Shown in pieces: positions 1 through 5,936 of a DNA stretch of 6,144 nucleotides. Position 1 is the first letter of the stretch. Each line of letters starts with the position of its first letter. The notes under the pieces are model-generated. The model was given only the letters and a program-made list of their open reading frames with translations, searched no databases and was not told the origin of the DNA. This stretch comes from Planctomycetota bacterium (GTDB lineage Bacteria > Planctomycetota > Planctomycetia > Planctomycetales > Planctomycetaceae): NCBI GenBank assembly GCA_023429275.1, contig JAEYWB010000378.1:1-6144 (forward strand), read 5' to 3'. The translations under genes and the position numbers were made by a program.

Positions 1-3000
1 GAGCAGACTCACCCCGGCCTCAAGAGCAGCCTGCTGACGCTGGTCGATCTCCGCGAGGCGGGGCGGCCGGTGTCGCCGCAGATCCTGCAGGCGATCGAAA
101 AGCGGGCTGCGGTCAGCCTCTCCGATCTCGATATCGACCACGCCATCGACCGCCGCAGCCTGATGCGGTGGTCGTACGTGCTGCTCGGGATCGTCGCGAT
201 GATCTGCGTCTACACGATGCTGACGCCGAAGCGGCTCGGCCCGTCGATCCTCCGCGCGCTGATTCCCGTCGCCGACATTGCCGTCGGAACGCAGACACGG
301 ATCGAGAAGGTCACCCCCGGCGACGTCTCGGTCCTCAGCCGTTCGCAGGTGACGATCGAGACACAGCTCACCGGCCGCATTCCGCCCGAGGTCAAAGTTC
401 TCTATTCGACGGACGACCGCCGCTTCGTCGACGAACCGCTGGTTCTCAATGACACCGGCGAGAACCTCAACCGCTACCGCGGCACGCTCACCGGCGAACG
501 GGGCAAGGGGCTGCTGCAAGGGCTGACCTATCGCGTCGTCGCCGGCGATGCGATCTCCCCTCGCTACACGATCACGGTCACGCAGCCCCCCTCGGCCACC
601 GTACAGGATGTCGCCTACGACTACCCCGCCTACATGGGGCTCGAGGATCGGACGCAGGCCAACCCGACGATCGATGCCTGGGAAGGAACGGCGATCACTC
701 TGCGGGCTGTCGCCAATCGACCCGTGACGGTGGCCCGTCTCCTCTTCTCCGATTCCGAAGACACCTCGATCAAGGCGGAGGAGATCGCCATGAAGATCGA
801 GGATGGTGTCCATCTCACGGCGACCTGGCCGCTGCAGTTCCGGTCCGACGGGACCTATCCGCACTTCTACCGTCTCCACGTCGAAACGTCTGACGGAAGC
901 CGCGATCCTCAGCCGACGCTCTTCCCGCTCAAGATCCGGCAGGACCTCGCGCCGACCGTTCAGATCGTCCATCCGACGGCGGATGTCACCGCCCCCGCCA
1001 ACGGCGCGGTGCAGGTCGCCTGGCAGGCAGCGGATCCCGATTTCCAGCTGAGCAGCGTCCTGATCCGCTACGAGAATAAGGGACAGGAACTCGTCGAGGT
1101 CGATCCGCTGTTTGAGTCGCCCCCCGACAAGGCGACGGCCAAGGGAGTGGCATCGATCGACCTGAAGCGGTTTGACGTTCGTCCGGGGGACAGGCTCACG
1201 TTCTGGCTCGAGACCCGCGACAACCTCCAGCCGTTCGGCAATCGTCAGCCCAACCTCGCGAAGTCCCCGCGAATCAACATCAGCATCGTCGATGCGGTCG
1301 ACGAGCAGCAGGCACAGAAAGGGGCCGAGCAGGAGAAGAAGCAGGCGCAGGAGAAGCTCGACCAGGCTCCCCCGCCGCCGCAGGAGAACCGCGCGAATCC
1401 GGATGAGGGCCAGCAGCAGCCGGAAAACAACCAGGACAACAAGCCTCAGGACGGCAACCCCCAGCAGGGAGCGGATGGGAATCAGAAGAAGCCGGGCGAT
1501 CCCATGCGGGACATGGGGGAGAACGACCCGCAGAACATGTCCGAAGACGGCATGGGCGAGCAGCAACCCGGCAATCCGCAGAAGGGGGCCGGCGAGCAGA
1601 AGGACCCGATGACTGGAAACGATCCCAATCAGGGACCGAAGGAACCGGGCAAGGGGCAGCCGCAGCGCGGAACGCCGCAGGAACAGTCTCCGGACCAGCC
1701 GCAGAACTCCGACGACCCGATGATGAGTGAAGGCCAGGAGAAGGAGGGTTCCTCGGGCAATCCGGGCCAGTCGGGATCAAAGCCCGGCAAGACCGGCCCC
1801 GGCCAGAAGAACCCGATGTCGCAGCCGCAGCGCGATCCGCAGAGGGGAGATTCGGAATCGGAATCGAATCCCCAGGAGCAGGATCCGGGGCGCGAAGGCT
1901 CCACCGGAGGGAAAGGGCGCAGCGACAGGAACAACGGAAAAGAACAGCAGCGCGGCAAGTCGAACGGAGGCGAGGGGCGGCAGGACAAGGCTTCAGACGA
2001 CGAAGCGCTCAATCGGCTGCTCAAGTACAACGAAGAAAATCCGAACAAGCCTCAATCCGAGCCGGAGCCGCCGCGCGAGAGCAAGTCTCCGTCGAACTCC
2101 AGCGGCAGCTCGGGACGTTCGCCGATGCCGGACATGAACCCCGGCAACACGGAGAAGCCCGAAGGCGGGCCGATGAACGATTCGTCGCCGATGAACGGGG
2201 CTTCGAAGACCGACAAGGGAGACAAGGGGAACAACACCTCGGGAATGGGGTCGACCGACTCCCCGATGGACAAGACGCCCGGCGAGAAGAACGAGAAGGG
2301 AACGGGCGAGAAGCGGACTCCGGACGGCGCCCCATCCAAAGATCCCTCGAAGCCGAACGAGAAGGGCTCGAATGAAAAGGGGACAGGCGAAAAGGGAATG
2401 GGTGGGACGGACTCCGGTACGGGGATGAACGAGCCGGGCAGCAGGAAACCGGATGAGAAGCCCGAGCCAACAGCCGGCAACACCGGCAACAAGGGGCCGA
2501 TGGATGGCGGACCGATGGACGCCGGGAAGCCCGAAAAGGGACGCCCCGGTGCCGAGGATCCCGCGCACGAGAAGCCGATGCCCGGCACCGGCCAGGACAA
2601 CAAGCGTCCCGGCATGAACGAGCCCAAGCCTGGAGAAGGGGCGGGGTCGAAGCCTCAGTCGGGGCCGAAGGGGACCTCGGGCGACGCCGAGAAGAACATG
2701 GGGAGCGGAACTCCCATGGGCAAGGAAGGGGAACCGGGCGGCAGCGGGAAGCCGAACGAGACGGACCAGAACATGACCGACCCGACCGCGAAATCCGGTC
2801 CTGGCCAGGGAGCGGGCGACAAGCAGGGGATGAAGAACGCTCCCAAGCCGGAAGGGGGAACCGGAGTGAAGCCGGGCGACAACGCCGACCCGATGAACGG
2901 GGCGGGGGCCAAGCCCCCCATGAAGGGGGACGCCGGAGGAGGAGAGGCCGGCAAGGAAGGGGACCCCATGGCCCCGATGAACGGCCGTGGCAACGACGAC

Positions 3001-4380
3001 GGCACCGGCACGAAGCCCCGGACAGGCGAGAAGCCGAAGCCGGGTGAGGGCCGTCCCGGCGGCGAAAACACCGGTGAGACGAAGCCGGTGCAGCGCAAAC
3101 CGAACCCGATGGGGGGGACGGACGACGAGCCCTCCGTCAACAAGTCGGACCCGCGGACTCAGCAGTCGCAGGATCCGATGAAGGGGATGAGCGGGCAGAG
3201 CGCCGACGCCTCCGATGGGAACGCCGGCAGCGACCAGAAGGGCCCCGGAGATACGTCGAAGCGTCCGGGCAAGGACGGTTCCGGCAAGCCCGCCGAGGGA
3301 GCATCGAAAGATCCTAAGAACCCGAAGGGACCGAACTCCAACGGCACCTCCGGCACGGGCGAAAAGTCGGATGACCCGATGCAGGGAACCGGCACGCGTC
3401 CCGGCGGCAAGCAGGATGGCGTGGGAGGGGAGAAGACCGACAACGCGAGCGGCAAGCCGATGCGATCGGAGACCGGCAAGGAGACCGCTCCCGAAGCGGG
3501 CGCCAAGGGTTCGGATGCGGGTGGCAAACCCGGTAAGAAGCCTGGCGAGTCTGGCGAAGGGACCGAAGGGGGCGAGAAGCCGATGCCCTCAGGCGATTCC
3601 GGGGCCGACGCCCAGGGGGGATCGAAAGAGCCAGGGGGATCGAAGGAAACCCGCAAACCCGGTGGCAACGAGCCGATGTCAGGCGACAAGCCGGGCGGTA
3701 ACAAGGGAGACACGCCGATGCAGAAGGGAGCCCCCAAGCCGGGTGGCGATCCCATGCAGGGGGGCGAACAGCCCGGTGGCGACAAAGCGGGCGCCATGCC
3801 CCCCGGTGGCGATCAGACAGGTCAGCCGATGGACTCCGGGATGGGCGAAGGGAAGCCAGGCGAAGGACCGGCCGGCAAACCCTCAGGGAACCAGCCCGGC
3901 CAGGGGGGAGGCCCCGGCGGCGAGGCCCCTCCGGAAGGAAAGCGGACCGAAGCGACCCAGCCGGGCCAGGGAGACGAGGGGACCGACCTCGAGAACAAGA
4001 AGAAGGCAGTCAACCTGATGCTGAAGCGGCTGCAGGACGAGCTCCGCCGCGGCGAGACCGATCCCGAGCTCCTCAAGGAACTCGGCTTCAACGAGAGCGA
4101 GCTTCAGCAGTTCCTGAAGCGGGTCGATCAGCAGCTCAACAGCGAGGACGCCTCGGCCGAAGCGGTGGCCCGTCGCCGGCAGTTCGAGGAGTTCCTGAAG
4201 GGGCTCGACTCGCAGAGTTCGGGAGAGACCCGCGGCGGAGGCGATGGCCCCCGCGACGCCAGTGGAGGCTTCGGAGCCCGAAACTCGGTTCCGCCATCGG
4301 AGTACGCCCGCGAGGCGGAAGCGTACAAGAAACGGCTCTCAAAGAAGCCAGGAGCCCGTCCGGCGGCGAAGGCGCCCTGA
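1..4380 (+). CDS. Giant membrane-anchored protein with long disordered region, DUF4175-like, 5'-truncated
   Basis: The frame is open from base 1 to the TGA at 4378-4380, so 1459 codons are visible and the start lies upstream. A GTG at base 70 is possible, but the residues before it (LKSSLLTLVDLRE) look like the conserved 'RLLTAVEL' stretch of this family, so it is probably internal. Numbering from base 1, codons 56-74 form one hydrophobic membrane helix (WSYVLLGIVAMICVYTMLT). Codons 95-435 are beta-rich and probably extracytoplasmic, with phrases such as VLYSTDD, YRVVAGD, YDYPAYMG and FWLETRDN. Codons 436-1328 are low-complexity and disordered. Codons 1329-1459 form a charged helical tail ending in PPSEYAREAEAYKKRLSKK (1431-1449), which I recall as a conserved tail of planctomycete homologues. 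There is no catalytic motif and the function is unknown. The DUF4175-like label comes from architecture and remembered motifs; that this is a real gene is nearly certain. Confidence 0.9.
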   Translation, partial: EQTHPGLKSSLLTLVDLREAGRPVSPQILQAIEKRAAVSLSDLDIDHAIDRRSLMRWSYVLLGIVAMICVYTMLTPKRLGPSILRALIPVADIAVGTQTRIEKVTPGDVSVLSRSQVTIETQLTGRIPPEVKVLYSTDDRRFVDEPLVLNDTGENLNRYRGTLTGERGKGLLQGLTYRVVAGDAISPRYTITVTQPPSATVQDVAYDYPAYMGLEDRTQANPTIDAWEGTAITLRAVANRPVTVARLLFSDSEDTSIKAEEIAMKIEDGVHLTATWPLQFRSDGTYPHFYRLHVETSDGSRDPQPTLFPLKIRQDLAPTVQIVHPTADVTAPANGAVQVAWQAADPDFQLSSVLIRYENKGQELVEVDPLFESPPDKATAKGVASIDLKRFDVRPGDRLTFWLETRDNLQPFGNRQPNLAKSPRINISIVDAVDEQQAQKGAEQEKKQAQEKLDQAPPPPQENRANPDEGQQQPENNQDNKPQDGNPQQGADGNQKKPGDPMRDMGENDPQNMSEDGMGEQQPGNPQKGAGEQKDPMTGNDPNQGPKEPGKGQPQRGTPQEQSPDQPQNSDDPMMSEGQEKEGSSGNPGQSGSKPGKTGPGQKNPMSQPQRDPQRGDSESESNPQEQDPGREGSTGGKGRSDRNNGKEQQRGKSNGGEGRQDKASDDEALNRLLKYNEENPNKPQSEPEPPRESKSPSNSSGSSGRSPMPDMNPGNTEKPEGGPMNDSSPMNGASKTDKGDKGNNTSGMGSTDSPMDKTPGEKNEKGTGEKRTPDGAPSKDPSKPNEKGSNEKGTGEKGMGGTDSGTGMNEPGSRKPDEKPEPTAGNTGNKGPMDGGPMDAGKPEKGRPGAEDPAHEKPMPGTGQDNKRPGMNEPKPGEGAGSKPQSGPKGTSGDAEKNMGSGTPMGKEGEPGGSGKPNETDQNMTDPTAKSGPGQGAGDKQGMKNAPKPEGGTGVKPGDNADPMNGAGAKPPMKGDAGGGEAGKEGDPMAPMNGRGNDDGTGTKPRTGEKPKPGEGRPGGENTGETKPVQRKPNPMGGTDDEPSVNKSDPRTQQSQDPMKGMSGQSADASDGNAGSDQKGPGDTSKRPGKDGSGKPAEGASKDPKNPKGPNSNGTSGTGEKSDDPMQGTGTRPGGKQDGVGGEKTDNASGKPMRSETGKETAPEAGAKGSDAGGKPGKKPGESGEGTEGGEKPMPSGDSGADAQGGSKEPGGSKETRKPGGNEPMSGDKPGGNKGDTPMQKGAPKPGGDPMQGGEQPGGDKAGAMPPGGDQTGQPMDSGMGEGKPGEGPAGKPSGNQPGQGGGPGGEAPPEGKRTEATQPGQGDEGTDLENKKKAVNLMLKRLQDELRRGETDPELLKELGFNESELQQFLKRVDQQLNSEDASAEAVARRRQFEEFLKGLDSQSSGETRGGGDGPRDASGGFGARNSVPPSEYAREAEAYKKRLSKKPGARPAAKAP
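1306..3984 (+). repeat. Low-complexity, intrinsically disordered coding segment
   Basis: This covers codons 436-1328 of the left gene. The first part, to about codon 660, is rich in Gln, Asn, Pro, Glu and Asp. After a short hydrophobic island (EALNRLLKY, codons 668-676) the composition shifts to Gly, Pro, Lys, Glu, Asp, Thr and Ser. Pro-Met dipeptides recur about 25 times across the whole segment, often as DPM, GPM, SPM or KPM. There is no fixed repeat unit, only short echoes such as NEKGTGEK (twice), GEKP and PGG followed by N, D or S. Such composition implies an extended flexible chain. It would lie outside the cytoplasm if the single membrane helix is oriented N-in, which is inferred. Confidence 0.85.
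3613..3813 (+). repeat. Degenerate PGG(N/D/S) array inside the disordered segment
   Basis: Six Pro-Gly-Gly triplets followed by Ser, Asn or Asp start at window codons 1211, 1220, 1231, 1247, 1258 and 1268, so they are spaced 9-16 residues apart. At its left end there is an 18-bp tandem duplication: 3613-3630 (QGGSKE) and 3631-3648 (PGGSKE), identical at 14 of 18 bases. The array looks like the product of local slippage or duplication followed by divergence. No function is implied. Confidence 0.55.
3985..4377 (+). other. Conserved helical C-terminal module of the left gene
   Basis: Window codons 1329-1459 regain a normal composition after the disordered region. The first part (LENKKKAVNLMLKRLQDEL, then ELLKELGFNESELQQFLKR) alternates charged and hydrophobic residues as in two or three amphipathic helices. 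Codons 1411-1430 are a Gly-rich hinge. The end carries PPSEYAREAEAYKKRLSKK and a basic, Ala/Pro-rich tail. From memory, planctomycete homologues keep a similar helix pair and a 'PPPEY...F.AY...' ending despite very different linker lengths, which points to a binding or assembly role. That role is inference. Confidence 0.6.
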
Positions 4381-4451
4381 GTCGAATCGACAGAACGGAT
4401 GTCGCGCCCCTGCAGAATGGATGAGAAGCGGCTTCAAAACCCTTTGTCACC

Positions 4452-4508
4452 ACACAGAGCACAGAGGACTCAGAGGGCCCTCTGTGAACTCTGTGGCAAA
4501 CCTCTGTC
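4452..4508. repeat. Palindromic CACAGAG/CTCTGTG intergenic repeat
   Basis: The left arm holds three units: CACAGAG at 4453-4459, CACAGAG at 4460-4466 and CAGAG within 4471-4475. The right arm holds the complements: CTCTGTG at 4480-4486, CTCTGTG at 4489-4495 and CTCTGTC at 4502-4508. The centre is a perfect 14-bp palindrome, CAGAGGGCCCTCTG (4471-4484). A second stem pairs 4460-4466 with 4489-4495 across a symmetric 4x4 internal loop, and a third pairs 4454-4459 with 4502-4507. Similar 'ACCACAGAGNCACAGAG' repeats are, from memory, scattered through many environmental bacterial genomes and give spurious 'HRAHRAHRE'-like ORFs. Here it could act as a bidirectional terminator or be a non-autonomous mobile palindrome. 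Confidence 0.7.
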
Positions 4509-4558
4509 ACGACCGATCAACGAGCCGACTTGGAGTTCGGAAACAGCTTCTTGGCGAA

Positions 4559-4639
4559 GACCAGTGTTCCGCGTTCTTCCGAAGTTCCTTATGGGCCGCT
4601 CCTTTGCCGACGACAGAGGAGGAACTGGGAACACTGATC
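4559..4639. repeat. Short inverted-repeat pair bounding about 81 bp
   Basis: GACCAGTGTTCC (4559-4570) is the reverse complement of GGAACACTGATC (4628-4639) at 11 of 12 positions, with a perfect 9-bp core (4562-4570 with 4628-4636). A nested pair, AGTTCC (4583-4588) and GGAACT (4621-4626), lies inside. The enclosed sequence has no gene, and I see no target-site duplication at the ends. It may be a structured RNA, a remnant of a small mobile element, or chance. Confidence 0.4.
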
Positions 4640-4724
4640 TCCGCTAATCGTTTGCCTGAGCCCGCGTCAGCGGCCGATTTCATCGTCACGCCGGCCGATC
4701 GGGCGTTGCATCCAACAACAACGG

Positions 4725-5762
4725 CTACGTTCCGACATACCGCGCGTAGAGCGTCCGCGCCGCGGCAAGGTCTTCCGTCCCTTTCACGATCGCCCGCCCG
4801 TCTCGAAAGACCGTGATCTCGTAGCCTCCCTCGGCGAGCTGAACGCGGACGAGAAAAGGGTTCCTTGTCACGGTGCCGCTGAGTGAAAGCCGCACCGCCA
4901 GGTCGTCCAGAATCAGGTCGAGACGCGTCGCGGGAGTCACCTGGACGGCGTTGCGCCCGCAGAGCACAGTCGATCGGGAGATCGCATCGCCGCGCAGCCA
5001 GCGGCGTTCCCCCTGTCGGCACGCCGGGCAGTTCGTGCGGTCGGCCAGGTCGCCGAGCTGCAGCCGCCGGAACGTTCCGTCCCAGACGTCGACGATCGTC
5101 AGGACCGGCTCGACGGGCTGGCCGGTCAGGATCTTGAACCCCTCGACGACCTGCAGCGACGCCACCACCTGGATCGCCGGGGCGATCACCCCGGCGGTGT
5201 CGCAGGTCTCCATCGAGGCCGGATCGGGAACCCCGTCCATCAGGCATCGCAGGCAGGGAGACTTCGACGGCACGATGGCCATGACCTGGCCATGGCTCCC
5301 GACGCATCCCCCGTTGACCCAGGGGATGCCGGTCTCGAGAGAGGCATCATTGATCAGGAACCGGACTTCGAAATTGTCGGTCCCGTCCAGGATCAGGTCG
5401 GCCCCTGCGGCCAGGTCGAGGATGTGCGGGTAATCGACAGCGGCCACGACCGGGTCGATCGTCACGTCCGAGTTGATCCGGGCGAGCTTCCGGGCGGCGG
5501 CGACGCTCTTGGGGAGCTGGGCGGCGACATCGTCCTCGTCATAGAGGACCTGCCGCTGCAGGTTCGAGAGCTCGACGAAGTCCCGATCGACCAGCCGGAC
5601 CGATCCCACACCGGCACGAACGACAGTCTCCGCCAGCACGGATCCGAGCGCGCCGCACCCGACCACGAGAACCCGGGATCGCTGGAGTGCCCGTTGTCCC
5701 TCCTCGCCGATTCCGGCGAAGAGAACCTGCTTGCGGTATCGATCGAGCGAAGACGACGTCAC
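4725..5762 (-). CDS. HesA/MoeB/ThiF-family E1-like adenylyltransferase
   Basis: This cytoplasmic enzyme of 345 residues should use ATP to adenylate the C-terminal glycine of a ubiquitin-like sulfur carrier (ThiS or MoaD), preparing it for sulfur transfer. Motifs in order: nucleotide-binding GCGALG (35-40), DRDFVELSNLQRQ (59-71) with the conserved Arg70, Lys85, DGTDN (126-130), the zinc ligands CLRC (170-173) and CPAC (245-248), and ETCDTAGV with conserved Cys187. The spacing matches MoeB closely. Residues from about 259 form a small C-terminal domain (VLCGRNAVQ, then VFRDGRAIVKGT and LYARYVG) instead of a rhodanese; I recall a similar tail in Bacillus-type ThiF. The start is GTG at 5760-5762: an in-frame TGA lies 21 nt upstream and no other start occurs between. 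The stop is TAG. ThiF or MoeB identity cannot be decided, because no carrier gene is visible. Confidence 0.95.
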   Translation of the reverse strand: MTSSSLDRYRKQVLFAGIGEEGQRALQRSRVLVVGCGALGSVLAETVVRAGVGSVRLVDRDFVELSNLQRQVLYDEDDVAAQLPKSVAAARKLARINSDVTIDPVVAAVDYPHILDLAAGADLILDGTDNFEVRFLINDASLETGIPWVNGGCVGSHGQVMAIVPSKSPCLRCLMDGVPDPASMETCDTAGVIAPAIQVVASLQVVEGFKILTGQPVEPVLTIVDVWDGTFRRLQLGDLADRTNCPACRQGERRWLRGDAISRSTVLCGRNAVQVTPATRLDLILDDLAVRLSLSGTVTRNPFLVRVQLAEGGYEITVFRDGRAIVKGTEDLAAARTLYARYVGT

Positions 5763-5769
5763 GAGAACT

Positions 5770-5775
5770 CCTCCT
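5770..5775 (-). promoter_or_regulatory. Shine-Dalgarno site of the adenylyltransferase gene
   Basis: The minus strand reads AGGAGG here, seven bases before the GTG start at 5760-5762. This perfect anti-16S match at good spacing, with the in-frame stop just upstream (5781-5783), fixes the unusual GTG as the start codon. Confidence 0.85.
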
Positions 5776-5884
5776 GCGGCTCATCATAGTGGAGGGAAGA
5801 CTCGACGCGCGACGTCCAGTCATGACCCGACTGACGATTGGGCCTCTCCGGCCATTCGGTTGCTGACGCGCGGCGCCCCGTGAG

Positions 5885-5906
5885 CAAGGAGGCTTGGGCT
5901 TCCTTG
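5885..5906 (-). terminator. Second hairpin in tandem
   Basis: Bases 5885-5893 pair with 5898-5906 as a 9-bp stem around a 4-base loop. In plus-strand RNA it has one G-U pair; in minus-strand RNA that position is an A-C mismatch. It lies four bases beyond the previous hairpin. No T-run follows, so its role as a terminator is tentative. Confidence 0.3.
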
Positions 5907-5910
5907 AGAG

Positions 5911-5928
5911 TCCGTTCGACGGAACGGA
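5911..5928 (-). terminator. Hairpin just after the stop of the right-edge gene
   Basis: TCCGTTC and GAACGGA form a perfect 7-bp stem around a 4-base loop, eight bases past the TAA at 5937-5939 when read on the minus strand. The position suits a transcription end or an mRNA 3'-end stabiliser. There is no T-run after it, so factor-independent termination is unproven. Confidence 0.4.
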
Positions 5929-5936
5929 GTGCCGCG

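Larger units (their letters stand above)
4381..4724. other. Intergenic region between convergent genes
   Basis: This 344-base gap separates the stop codons of the left gene (+) and the adenylyltransferase gene (-). I find no open frame with a credible ribosome-binding site and no tRNA or rRNA. Open frames crossing it are antisense or read-through shadows. It contains a CACAGAG-type palindrome at 4452-4508 and an inverted-repeat pair at 4559-4570 and 4628-4639. A weak 5-bp stem (4688-4692 with 4702-4706) lies just beyond the adenylyltransferase stop codon. No hairpin is followed by a clear T-run on either strand, so no classical intrinsic terminator can be assigned. Confidence 0.7.
5763..5936 (-). 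other. Leader/intergenic region upstream of the adenylyltransferase gene
   Basis: These 174 bases lie between the stop of the right-edge gene and the adenylyltransferase start, both on the minus strand. They hold two tandem hairpins near the upstream stop, an imperfect inverted repeat CAGTC/GACTG (5817-5821 with 5829-5833), and the Shine-Dalgarno site. I saw no THI-box-like core, so a thiamin riboswitch is unlikely. No strong -35/-10 pair is evident. Confidence 0.6.

Noticed and set aside
70..72. GTG as the start of the giant gene
   Set aside because: The frame is open to base 1 and the residues before the GTG look like a conserved family stretch. The protein very probably starts outside the window.
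3159..3797. Long minus-strand open frame (about 212 codons) opposite the low-complexity segment, with others at 2655-3143 and 2052-2627
   Set aside because: These mirror the biased Gly/Pro/Lys/Glu codons of the real gene and are Pro/Ser/Gly-rich shadows with no domain, no ribosome site and mutual overlaps.
1306..3984. CRISPR array, collagen-like or tandem-repeat domain in the low-complexity stretch
   Set aside because: There is no regular repeat-spacer spacing and no Gly-X-Y periodicity; only short irregular echoes are present inside an open coding frame.
4399..4647. 82-codon plus-strand frame across the intergenic repeat
   Set aside because: Its middle (SPHRAQRTQRALCELCG) is the typical spurious translation of a CACAGAG repeat. 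There is no Shine-Dalgarno site and no homologous fold is apparent.
4873..5433. Plus-strand frames opposite the adenylyltransferase gene, including 5292-5789
   Set aside because: The minus-strand frame carries all E1-family motifs; the plus-strand frames are Arg/Ser-rich or acidic antisense shadows.
5783..5788. TATGAT (minus strand) as a -10 box for the adenylyltransferase gene
   Set aside because: No TTGACA-like -35 lies 16-19 bases upstream, and transcription would start almost on the Shine-Dalgarno site. The promoter remains unassigned.
5763..5936. TPP riboswitch upstream of the ThiF-like gene
   Set aside because: I saw no CTGAGA-type conserved core, and the visible hairpins do not fit the THI-box layout.
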